Shown one piece after another: positions 26,272 to 32,470 of a DNA stretch of 32,470 nt. A program made the position numbers and the translations under genes. The stretch's first letter is position 1, and every line of letters begins with the position of its first letter. Below the pieces are notes generated by a model. The model ran no database searches, was not told the origin of the DNA, and worked only from the letters and a program-made list of their open reading frames with translations. Where the stretch lies: the NCBI RefSeq assembly GCF_027620315.1, contig NZ_JAPNNL010000076.1, forward strand, positions 1-32,470. The letters are read 5' to 3'. The DNA comes from Nonomuraea corallina. GTDB lineage: Bacteria > Actinomycetota > Actinomycetes > Streptosporangiales > Streptosporangiaceae.

Positions 26272-27167
26272 CGACGGCGACGGCACCGGCACCGGCGCGC
26301 AGCCACGCCGGCGCGCCGCGGAGAAACCTGATCGGCCGCATCGTCGACCGCCTCGGCAGCGGCGTCGTCCAGGTCGTGATGATCCTGCTCGGCCTCTTCT
26401 GGCTGGTCCCCACGCTGGGCCTGCTGGTGGTCTCGCTCCGCACCACGGAGGTCAACAACGCCGAGGGCTGGTGGACGATCTTCACCAAGCCGGCCGAGCT
26501 GACCATCGCCAACTACAGCGACCTGCTGGCGGGCGGCTTCGGGGCGTCCTTCTGGAACACGGTGGCCATCACGGTGCCGACGACGATCCTGGTGATCGGC
26601 ATCGCGGCCATGGCGGCGTACGCGTTCGCCTGGATGGAGTTCCCCGGCCGGGACCTGCTGTTCCTGGTCGTGGTCGGGCTGCTCATCGTGCCGATCCAGA
26701 TCGCGCTGATCCCCGTGGCCGCGCTCTACGGCCAGGCCGGGATCTTCGGCTCGATCCCCGGCGTGGTGCTGTTCCACGTGGCGTTCGGACTGCCCTTCGC
26801 GATCTTCCTGCTGCGCAACTTCTTCATCGGCATCCCCGCCTCCCTGCTGGAGGCGGCGCGGATGGACGGGGCGCCGGAGTGGCGGATCTTCGTGTCGGTG
26901 GTCTTCCCGCTGGGCAAGCCCGCCATCGCCTCGCTGGGCATCTTCCAGTTCCTCTGGGTGTGGAACGACATGCTCATCGCGCTGGTCTTCGCCAACTCGG
27001 CGAACCAGCCGATGACCAAGTACCTCCAGTCCCAGATGCGGCAGTTCGGCACCAACATGGACATCCTCTCGTCCGGCGCCTTCCTGTCGCTGATCATCCC
27101 GCTGGTGCTGTTCTTCGCGTTCCAGCGCTACTTCGTCCAGGGCATGATGGCCGGCTCGGTGAAGTAG
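26268..27167 (+). CDS. Alpha-glucoside ABC permease (MalG/AglG type)
   Basis: 299 residues with six predicted TMs after a short cytosolic N-terminus. The EAA motif EAARMDGAPEWRIFVSVVFP is in the usual loop, and the C-terminus FQRYFVQGMMAGSVK is typical of MalG-like subunits. The ATG overlaps the upstream permease stop (ATGA). It is the last gene of the operon; no ATPase gene follows, so a shared MsiK-like ATPase is expected elsewhere on the chromosome (as known for Streptomyces sugar importers). Confidence 0.95.
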   Translation: MTTATAPAPARSHAGAPRRNLIGRIVDRLGSGVVQVVMILLGLFWLVPTLGLLVVSLRTTEVNNAEGWWTIFTKPAELTIANYSDLLAGGFGASFWNTVAITVPTTILVIGIAAMAAYAFAWMEFPGRDLLFLVVVGLLIVPIQIALIPVAALYGQAGIFGSIPGVVLFHVAFGLPFAIFLLRNFFIGIPASLLEAARMDGAPEWRIFVSVVFPLGKPAIASLGIFQFLWVWNDMLIALVFANSANQPMTKYLQSQMRQFGTNMDILSSGAFLSLIIPLVLFFAFQRYFVQGMMAGSVK

Positions 27168-27173
27168 ACCTCG

Positions 27174-27210
27174 GCGGGCGCCCGCATCCCGCGGGGGCAC
27201 GGGCGCCCGC
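27174..27210 (+). terminator. Strong hairpin terminator of the sugar operon
   Basis: GCGGGCGCCCG (27174-27184) and CGGGCGCCCGC (27200-27210) are exact 11-bp inverted repeats with a 15-nt loop, 7 nt after the last stop codon, followed by TCCTT. The arms are themselves nearly palindromic. This is the clearest terminator on this strand. Confidence 0.75.
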
Positions 27211-27262
27211 TCCTTGGTGATCATTTCTCCGGGTTCCGTACGCATCGCCCGCCAGACCTGGC

Positions 27263-27268
27263 TAAGCT
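27263..27268 (+). promoter_or_regulatory. Candidate -10 for leaderless ung
   Basis: TAAGCT ends 8 nt before the ung ATG, and no Shine-Dalgarno is present, so the transcript may start at the initiation codon. No clear -35. Confidence 0.4.
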
Positions 27269-27276
27269 CATCGCCC

Positions 27277-27954
27277 ATGGCCGGACGTCCACTGAACGAA
27301 GTCGTCGAAGCCGGATGGGCTCGCGCGCTGGAGCCCGTGGCAGAGCGCATCGCCCACATGGGCGAGTTCCTCCGCAAGGAGATCGCCGAAGGCAGGCAGT
27401 ACCTCCCCTCGGGGGGCAACGTGCTGCGCGCCTTCAACCAGCCCTTCGACGACGTCAGGGTGCTGATCGTGGGGCAGGATCCGTACCCCACGCCAGGTCA
27501 CCCCGTGGGGCTGTCGTTCTCCGTCGCTCCCGACGTGCGGCCGCTGCCCGGCAGCCTGGTCAACATCTTCAAGGAGATGGAGTCCGACCTGGGGCTGCCC
27601 CGGCCGGCCAACGGCGATCTCACCGCCTGGGCCGACCAGGGCGTGCTGCTGCTCAACAGGGTGCTGACCGTGATGCCGGGCAAGCCCGCCTCCCACCGCG
27701 GCAAGGGCTGGGAAGAGGTCACCGAGCAGGCCATCCGGGCCCTGGTCGAGCGCGGCAAGCCGATGGTCGCGATCCTGTGGGGGCGCGACGCGCGCAACCT
27801 CGCGCCCATGCTGGGGTCGGTGCCGCGCGTCGAGTCCGCCCACCCCTCCCCGCTGTCGGCGCGCAGCGGCTTCTTCGGCTCCCGGCCGTTCAGCCGGGCG
27901 AACGAGCTGCTCGTCCAGCAAGGCGCGGCCCCCGTGGAGTGGAAGCTGCCCTAG
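27277..27954 (+). CDS. ung: Uracil-DNA glycosylase
   Basis: 225 residues, family 1. It removes uracil from DNA as the first step of base excision repair. Water-activating motif GQDPYP (66-71, catalytic D68) followed by TPGHPVGLSFSV, and the DNA-intercalation loop HPSPLSA (189-195) are both present. P71 in place of the E. coli histidine is usual in actinobacteria. The ATG at 27277 fits the family start; an upstream ATG in frame at 27214 adds an unrelated stretch that reaches the terminator. The next gene begins 9 bp after the stop. Confidence 0.96.
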   Translation: MAGRPLNEVVEAGWARALEPVAERIAHMGEFLRKEIAEGRQYLPSGGNVLRAFNQPFDDVRVLIVGQDPYPTPGHPVGLSFSVAPDVRPLPGSLVNIFKEMESDLGLPRPANGDLTAWADQGVLLLNRVLTVMPGKPASHRGKGWEEVTEQAIRALVERGKPMVAILWGRDARNLAPMLGSVPRVESAHPSPLSARSGFFGSRPFSRANELLVQQGAAPVEWKLP

Positions 27955-27957
27955 GCT
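27952..27957 (+). promoter_or_regulatory. Candidate -10 overlapping the ung stop codon
   Basis: TAGGCT contains the ung stop codon and ends 6 nt before the next ATG, the ideal distance for a leaderless transcript. The downstream gene has no Shine-Dalgarno. Confidence 0.45.
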
Positions 27958-27963
27958 CGTCGC

Positions 27964-28293
27964 ATGAGTGACGCACAGAAGTTCCTACGACTCACGGTCG
28001 AGCTGACGGTCGAAGTGCTCGACGTGGACGCCCTTCAGGCGGCGGCCCTGGCGGAGATCCGCCACCCCGAGGCCGAGCTGACCGACGAGGAGCGCAACGA
28101 GCAGGCCGAGCTGGTCAGGTCCGACGAGACCGGGGCCTCGGCCCTGCAGTGGCTGATCGAGCCCGAGCACGTGCTGCAGCTCGTCGACCACATCGAGGAG
28201 ATCGAGCCGCGCGAGGCGATGCTCGGCGTGGAGCCGTCCGAGGGCCCGGCCGAGGACGAGGAAGAGGCGGAGGACGAGCACCTCCACCTGTGA
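27964..28293 (+). CDS. Small acidic protein of unknown function
   Basis: 109 residues, MSDAQKFLRLTVELTVEVLD at the start. It is soluble and strongly acidic, with an Asp/Glu run before the C-terminal HLHL. A beta-strand-like N-terminus and amphipathic helices are likely. I do not recognise a family. GC-rich third positions and the tight placement 9 bp after ung support a real gene. It appears leaderless. The His-containing C-terminus after an acidic run could bind metal, but that is a guess. Confidence 0.8.
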   Translation: MSDAQKFLRLTVELTVEVLDVDALQAAALAEIRHPEAELTDEERNEQAELVRSDETGASALQWLIEPEHVLQLVDHIEEIEPREAMLGVEPSEGPAEDEEEAEDEHLHL

Positions 28294-28323
28294 CCGTCCG
28301 GCCGGCCACCCGTCGGAGGTGAG

Positions 28324-28365
28324 CAGCCGGGGACGCGGCGCGCGAGGCGCGGGCCGCCCCGGCTG
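28324..28365 (+). terminator. GC-rich hairpin after the small acidic protein gene
   Basis: CAGCCGGGG (28324-28332) and CCCCGGCTG (28357-28365) are exact inverted repeats; inside, GCGGC and GCCGC can extend the stem. It starts 31 nt past the stop codon at 28293 and precedes the next gene by about 48 bp. Confidence 0.55.
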
Positions 28366-28412
28366 GAGCCGGCCTGAGGTCGCTCATCGGGGACTATCCA
28401 GAAGGACACGTC

Positions 28413-28706
28413 GTGATCGTCGCATTCTCCATCACCCCTCTGGGCGTCGGCGAAGGCGTCGCCGAGCCCGTCGCCCGCGCCGTCAAGGTGGTGCGCGAGA
28501 GCGGGCTGCCTAACCGCACCGACGCCATGTTCACCACCGTCGAGGGCGAGTGGGACGAGGTGATGGACGTGGTCAAGCGGGCCGTGGACGCGGTGGCCGA
28601 GGTCGCGCCTCGCGTGGGCCTCGTCCTCAAGGCCGACCTGCGCCCCGGCGTCACGGACGGCATGACCAGCAAGGTGGAGTCGCTGGAACAGCACCTGGAT
28701 CACTAA
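28413..28706 (+). CDS. MTH1187 family thiamine-binding protein
   Basis: 97 residues. The start IVAFSITPLGVGEGVAEPVARAVKVVRESGL and the later NRTDAMFTTVEGEWDEVMDVVKRAV match the MTH1187/YkoF-like family (DUF77), small ferredoxin-like proteins that bind thiamine or its phosphates and assemble as tetramers. Its exact role is unsettled. GTG start at 28413 with AAGGA 6 nt upstream. No TPP riboswitch is visible in front of it. Confidence 0.9.
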   Translation: MIVAFSITPLGVGEGVAEPVARAVKVVRESGLPNRTDAMFTTVEGEWDEVMDVVKRAVDAVAEVAPRVGLVLKADLRPGVTDGMTSKVESLEQHLDH

Positions 28707-28761
28707 ACGCGATATGTCTTGACCCCTCCCAAGACGCGACATATCGTGGCGGACGCGATAT
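28707..28761 (+). promoter_or_regulatory. Promoter with repeated CGATAT operator sites
   Basis: TTGACC (28719-28724), 17 bp, TATCGT (28742-28747) form a good promoter for the monooxygenase remnant. Overlapping it are ACGCGATAT at 28707-28715 and again at 28753-28761, and the inverted ATATCG at 28741-28746; CGATATGTC (28710-28718) and GACATATCG (28738-28746) are exact inverted repeats. CGATAT dyads on both sides of the -10 suggest a repressor (TetR or PadR class) whose gene is not adjacent. Confidence 0.6.
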
Positions 28762-28784
28762 TACTCGTCCCTTGGGAGGTCGTC

Positions 28785-29383
28785 ATGCCCTACCACCGCG
28801 TCCCGGTCCTGATCGTGGGCGGCGGATACGCCGGGCTGAGCGCTGCCATGCTCCTGGCCTGGCGGAACATCCCCGTCCTGCTCGCCGAACGACGGCCGCG
28901 CGCGCCGGCTATCCCGAGCCGCTCGACGACCCGATGGGCGCCATCCTCGGCGCCCGCTACCACTCCACAGCGGTCATCGAGGACCCGGCGGACGACGGCT
29001 CCCTCCTGGAGGACCCGCGCCACCCCACCGGCCGCCCCGGCAGCCGCGCCGCGCACGTGCGGCTGGGCAGGGAGGGCCGGGAGGTGTCCACGGTCGACCT
29101 GTTCGGCGCCGGGTTCGTGCTCCTGGCCGACGGCGAAGGCGGGCGGGCCTGGTCGGACGCGGGCCGCCTGGCGTCCAGGCGTCTCGGGGTCGCGCTGTCG
29201 CGGATCGTCCTCGGCGACGACGTGGTGGACGTCGAGGGCGCGTGGCGGTCGCGGTACGGCGTCGGCGCGGGCGGGGCGGTCCTGGTCCGGCCGGACGGCT
29301 ACGTCGCCTGGCGCGCCACCGGCCCCGACCCGGACCCGGCCGCCACGCTGGAGTCGGCCCTGCGCCGCGTTCTCAGCCGCTGA
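28785..29383 (+). pseudogene. FAD-dependent monooxygenase (PHBH type), internally deleted and frameshifted
   Basis: The first ~38 codons from the ATG at 28785 encode PVLIVGGGYAGLSAAMLLA and PVLLAERRP, the FAD-binding N-terminus of aromatic-ring hydroxylases. From about 28900 the similarity continues in another frame (AGYPEPLDDPMGAILGARYHS to the stop at 29383). That part corresponds to the C-terminal thioredoxin-like domain (VSTVDLFGAGFVLLA, YGVGAGGAVLVRPDGYVAWRA). The middle ~300 residues expected for the family (~500 residues) are missing. GGGAGG stands before the ATG, and a full promoter/operator is retained. Not functional as an oxygenase. Confidence 0.85.
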
Positions 29384-29588
29384 CGAAACCCGCCAGGCCG
29401 CCGAGGTCGCCGAGATCTTGCCGGCCCAGCGTGGTGCGCTGCGCCGCCAAGTGGTCGAACCAGCGGACGCGCTCGCGGGTCTCTCTCAGCCTGTGGTCGA
29501 GGTCTTCGAAAGGGTCCACGTCAGTTCTACGAACGACCGCCACCTGACGTTCCCCGCCCGGCCCGTCCAGGGGCGCGAAAGGAGCCAC
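29373..29588 (-). CDS. Small hypothetical protein
   Basis: 71 residues from GTG at 29588, 3 bp after the stop of the secreted protein gene, so it may be translated by coupling. It is charged (DPFEDLDHRLRETRERVRWFDHLAAQR) with an amphipathic helix and a Gly/Leu-rich end (LGDLGGLAGFVSG). Third codon positions are GC-rich in this frame, though there is no good Shine-Dalgarno. GTG at 29516 could be an alternative start, giving a product beginning DPFEDLD. It overlaps the pseudogene's end by 11 bp on the other strand. No family recognised; may be spurious. Confidence 0.4.
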   Translation of the reverse strand: MAPFAPLDGPGGERQVAVVRRTDVDPFEDLDHRLRETRERVRWFDHLAAQRTTLGRQDLGDLGGLAGFVSG

Positions 29589-29591
29589 GGC

Positions 29592-30488
29592 TCAGGCCGC
29601 CGTGGGGGTGAGGCCGGTGCGGAGCGGGGTCGGGGTGGCGCAGAGCCAGTCGTTGAGCGAGCCGGTGAACCCCGACGGCGGCCCGACCTGGAGGCAGGCG
29701 GCGGGGCCGGGACCGGTGGCGGGCCTGACTCTCAGGCGTCTGATGCTGCCCCGGCCTGGTGAGGGGGCGGGCGCGCACGGGGTGAGGCGGACGCCGAGAG
29801 GGCCGGGAGGCAGGGGAAGGTGGTCGTCGATGGCCCGGCGGCGGGCGTCGGGATGGGCGGAGGCGAACGCGAGGTGGCCGGCGACCAGCCGGGCGGCCAC
29901 CGTGCGCAGGAGGTCGGCGGCGCACAGGGTATGGGCGCAGGCGGCGCCGTCGAGGGTGATCTCCGGCAGGCCGAAGCGGCGCAGGCCCCGGGAGGTGATC
30001 GTGAGGCCGTCGCAGGCGGCGGTGCCGGCCGGGTCCCACGGCGGGCAGGTGGCGTCGTCGTGGACCCGGATGTCCCAGCCGAGCCACCCGTCGGCCAGGT
30101 CGAAGGCGGCGGGCTCCGGGTGGCGGGCGGGCAGGACGCCGCCGGTCAGGGGGTCGAACAGGAGTCCCTCGTACGTCCGGGCGAGGGCACGGGCGGCGGC
30201 CCTGGCGGCCTGGGCGGCGGCGGGGGACGCGTGCGGCGGGGCCGTCGAGGAGACGGTGAGGTGCTGTCCGGAGCGGCGCAGCAGGCGGCGCTCGTCGGGG
30301 GTGAGCGGGATGGCCCCGGGCTTCCACGGGGTGGGATGGTGGATCAGCCGCAGGCGGGGTGTGCCGAGCGCGGCCATGGCGGCCTGGCTGTGCGGGCCGG
30401 TCAGCCGCCAGGGCGTGACGGGGGCGACGGTGAGCGTGACGATGAAGAGGGACGTGAGGGCGGCGGGCAGGGGCAGGACGATCTTCAT
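29592..30488 (-). CDS. Secreted protein of unknown function with seven cysteines
   Basis: 298 residues. The N-terminus MKIVLPLPAALTSLFIVTLTVAP is a Sec-type signal peptide; no lipobox. The mature part has seven cysteines in its C-terminal two thirds (CPPWD, ACDG, ACAHTLC, PCAPAP, ACLQV, WLCAT), which suggests disulfides outside the cell, and is rich in Ala, Arg and Pro. I recognise no domain. ATG at 30488 with GGAGG 5 nt upstream makes the start secure. A perfect dyad lies 83 bp upstream. It may form an operon with the small ORF downstream. Confidence 0.7.
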   Translation of the reverse strand: MKIVLPLPAALTSLFIVTLTVAPVTPWRLTGPHSQAAMAALGTPRLRLIHHPTPWKPGAIPLTPDERRLLRRSGQHLTVSSTAPPHASPAAAQAARAAARALARTYEGLLFDPLTGGVLPARHPEPAAFDLADGWLGWDIRVHDDATCPPWDPAGTAACDGLTITSRGLRRFGLPEITLDGAACAHTLCAADLLRTVAARLVAGHLAFASAHPDARRRAIDDHLPLPPGPLGVRLTPCAPAPSPGRGSIRRLRVRPATGPGPAACLQVGPPSGFTGSLNDWLCATPTPLRTGLTPTAA

Positions 30489-30570
30489 GAGGGCCTCCGG
30501 TGGTCGGGGCCCTCAGGATCGGCGGAAACGGGCCTGACCCGCCGAGACGAACCTCGTTCTGGGGATAACC

Positions 30571-30588
30571 GGCGCGTAGGTACGCGCC
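30571..30588. promoter_or_regulatory. Perfect 18-bp dyad upstream of the secreted protein gene
   Basis: GGCGCGTA (30571-30578), GG, TACGCGCC (30581-30588). It sits 83 bp before the ATG of the gene at 30488 and 86 bp after the treZ stop. It may be an operator for the secreted protein gene or part of the treZ 3' end. The rest of 30489-30673 shows nothing else I can support. Confidence 0.45.
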
Positions 30589-30673
30589 TGTGGACCGAGG
30601 TAAGCGCGGGGTTCCGGGGATGAGCCCTCGGACGGCGCTCCCGAGCGTGATCCACCCGGTCACGGAGAGCGCG

Positions 30674-32386
30674 TCAGCCCGAAGGGCGATGGATGACCAG
30701 GGACTGGCCGGGGAGCCTGGTCCCCTCCTCGTCGCCCGTCACCGGATCGTCCGAGGCCAGCAGCACCCTGCCCCGCGGTACCGGCACCGTGACCGTGTCC
30801 GTGCCGAAGTTCACGCTCACGCAGACCCCGCCCCGCCACATGACCAGCCACTGCCCGCCCGGGTCGGTCTCCACCCGGACCCGGTCCAGGCGCGGGTCCG
30901 TCAGCTCGGGCAGCGCCCTGCGCAGCGCGATCAGGTCGCGGTACCAGCACAGCAGCGACCAGTGCGCCTCCTCCTTCAGCTCCTGCCAGTCGAGCTTGCT
31001 GCGCAGGAACGTCTCCTCGGCCGACGGGTCCGGCGCCTCCCACGTGTAGCCGAAGCCGTCGAACTCCTTCTTCCTGCGCTCGCCCTCGCTCTCCCGCAGG
31101 TGCGGCTCCACGTGATCGGAGAAGAACAGGAACGGCGTGCCCGCCCCCCACTCCTCCCCCATGAACAACATCGGCGTGAACGGCGAGGTCAGCAGCAGCC
31201 CGGCGCCCAGCTTGAGCGCCGGCATCGGCAGCCGGTCGCCCATCGGCCGGTTGCCGATCTGGTCGTGGTTCTGCAGGCAGGCGACCAGCCGGTGACCGGG
31301 GACGCCGGTGTAGGGCCGGCCGTGCGCCCGCCCGCGGAAGCTGGAGTGCCCGCCGTCGTGCAGGACCCCGCGCGTGAGCACCTTCACCAGCGCGGACAGC
31401 CCGGCGAAGTCGGCGTAGTAGCCGTGGGTCTCGCCACTCACCGCGGTGTGCAGGGCATGATGTACGTCGTCGTTCCACTGGGCGGTCATGCCCAGGCCGC
31501 CCGCGTCCAGGGACCGGACCATGCGCGGGTCGTTCAGGTCGGACTCGGCGATCAGGGACAGCGGCCGGCCGACGGCGCACGACAGCGCGTCCACCTCCTC
31601 GGCGAGCTCGGCCAGCAGGTGGGTGGCGCGCTTGTCGTGCAGCGCGTGCACGGCGTCCAGGCGCAACCCGTCGATGTGGTAGTCGCGCAGCCACTGCAGC
31701 GCGTTGTCGACGAAGTAGCGGCGCACCGGGTCCGAGCCGGGCCCGTCCAGGTTGACCGCCTCGCCCCAGTAACTCCCCTCGAATCCGCCGAAGTACGGGC
31801 CGAACGGGTGCAGGAAGTTGCCCGAGGGGCCGAGGTGGTTGTAGACCACGTCCAGGATGACGCCGATGCCCGCCCGGTGGCAGGCGTCGACGAAGGTCTT
31901 GAGCCCGTCGGGGCCACCGTACGTCTCGTTCACCGCGTACAGGTCGACCCCGTCGTACCCCCAGTTGCGCGCGCCGGGCACCGGCGCGACCGGCATGATC
32001 TCCACGAAGTCGACGCCCAGCTCGACCAGGTGGTCCAGCCGGCCGGCGGCGGCCTGGAACGTCCCCTCGGGGGTGAAGGTGCCGATGTGCAGCTCGTAGA
32101 TCACGGCTCCGCGCAGGTCGCGGCCCGTCCAGTCGTGGTCGGCCCAGGTGTAGCGGGCGTGGTCGTACACGGCGCTCGGCCCGAAGACGCCCTCGGGCTG
32201 GCGGCGGGAGCGCGGGTCGGGGTAGGGGCCGTCGCCGTCGAGCACGTACGTGTATCTGGTGCCGTGAGTGGCGTCCGGCACGTCCAGTGACCACCAGCCG
32301 TCCGCCCTCCCTGTCAGGGGGAACCGCCGGTCCAGGGTCTCGACCTCGACGGCCGTGGCGTTGGGTGCCCACACGTCAAAGATCAT
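30674..32386 (-). CDS. treZ: Malto-oligosyltrehalose trehalohydrolase
   Basis: 570 residues, GH13. It releases trehalose from maltooligosyl trehalose made by TreY, in the cytosol. An N-terminal CBM48-like beta domain (1 to ~80, VWAPNATAVEVE) is followed by the barrel with DVVYNH (179-184), nucleophile D244 in GLRLDAVHAL, acid/base E281 in LIAESDLNDPRM, and D375 in LQNHDQIGNR. R-x-NWGYDGVDLYAVNETYGGP is typical of TreZ. The start ATG lies inside the end of treY (11-bp overlap) with GGAG upstream, so the two are coupled. Confidence 0.96.
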   Translation of the reverse strand: MIFDVWAPNATAVEVETLDRRFPLTGRADGWWSLDVPDATHGTRYTYVLDGDGPYPDPRSRRQPEGVFGPSAVYDHARYTWADHDWTGRDLRGAVIYELHIGTFTPEGTFQAAAGRLDHLVELGVDFVEIMPVAPVPGARNWGYDGVDLYAVNETYGGPDGLKTFVDACHRAGIGVILDVVYNHLGPSGNFLHPFGPYFGGFEGSYWGEAVNLDGPGSDPVRRYFVDNALQWLRDYHIDGLRLDAVHALHDKRATHLLAELAEEVDALSCAVGRPLSLIAESDLNDPRMVRSLDAGGLGMTAQWNDDVHHALHTAVSGETHGYYADFAGLSALVKVLTRGVLHDGGHSSFRGRAHGRPYTGVPGHRLVACLQNHDQIGNRPMGDRLPMPALKLGAGLLLTSPFTPMLFMGEEWGAGTPFLFFSDHVEPHLRESEGERRKKEFDGFGYTWEAPDPSAEETFLRSKLDWQELKEEAHWSLLCWYRDLIALRRALPELTDPRLDRVRVETDPGGQWLVMWRGGVCVSVNFGTDTVTVPVPRGRVLLASDDPVTGDEEGTRLPGQSLVIHRPSG

Positions 32387-32470
32387 TTCGCTCCAGCAGT
32401 GCGACGGGGAGGGAACCGAGCAGGTGGGCCAGCGGGACGCGCCCGGTGTGCACGCCGCCGCCGAGCAGGT
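32376..32470 (-). CDS. treY: Maltooligosyl trehalose synthase, C-terminal end (partial)
   Basis: Only the last 30 codons and the stop (TGA at 32376-32378) are in the window; the gene continues past 32470. The readable end, LLGGGVHTGRVPLAHLL then PVALLERNDL, matches the usual TreY C-terminus (a Gly-rich turn, then LxxLPVALL). TreY isomerises the reducing-end linkage of maltodextrins to alpha-1,1, the step before TreZ. The overlap with treZ and the conserved treY-treZ order support the call. Confidence 0.8.
   Translation of the reverse strand, partial: LLGGGVHTGRVPLAHLLGSLPVALLERNDL

Noticed and set aside
28294..28412. TPP riboswitch before the thiamine-binding protein gene
   Set aside because: The conserved THI-box elements are absent; the region holds only a GC-rich hairpin and a Shine-Dalgarno.

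Overview
The window is chromosomal DNA from a high-GC actinomycete. GC-rich third codon positions, a long Arg/Gly/Asp-rich insert in Rho, Rho/Thr/Lys gene order, apparently leaderless genes and actinobacterial-type sugar ABC transporters all point that way. A Streptosporangiales host (for example Nonomuraea-like) is my inference, not something the sequence proves. I see no tRNA, rRNA, insertion sequence, phage gene or CRISPR array.

Left part (1-13044): a housekeeping block read on the minus strand: a DALR-domain protein, lysA, hom, then thrC, thrB, rho and rpmE. In Streptomyces hom, thrC, thrB and rho are adjacent. Here hom and thrC are separated by about 4.2 kb carrying three GT-A type glycosyltransferases (one plus strand, a two-gene operon on the minus strand). 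A fourth, composite glycosyltransferase (13130-14974) and a divergent asparagine-synthetase-like ATPase lacking the glutaminase cysteine (15045-16694) lie just upstream of the DALR gene. Together these five genes look like an accessory glycan-decoration module built into and beside the conserved amino-acid locus; this is the least explained part of the window.

Middle and right part (16966-27210): trehalose synthase treS converges on a minus-strand operon of a PadR-type regulator, an ABC ATPase and an FtsX/MacB-type permease. Divergent from the PadR gene is an uptake operon with two different sugar-binding lipoproteins and two MalF/MalG-type permeases but no ATPase, so a shared ATPase encoded elsewhere is expected. 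One permease has a beta-sandwich-like domain inserted in an extracytoplasmic loop. The operon ends at a strong hairpin.

Right end (27277-32470): ung, a small acidic protein, a thiamine-binding MTH1187-family protein, an internally deleted FAD-monooxygenase pseudogene that still has a promoter/operator region, a small ORF, a secreted Cys-containing protein of unknown function, treZ, and the 3' end of treY. Import of alpha-glucosides or trehalose, TreS (maltose-trehalose) and TreY/TreZ (maltodextrin to trehalose) make trehalose/alpha-glucan metabolism the second theme of the window.
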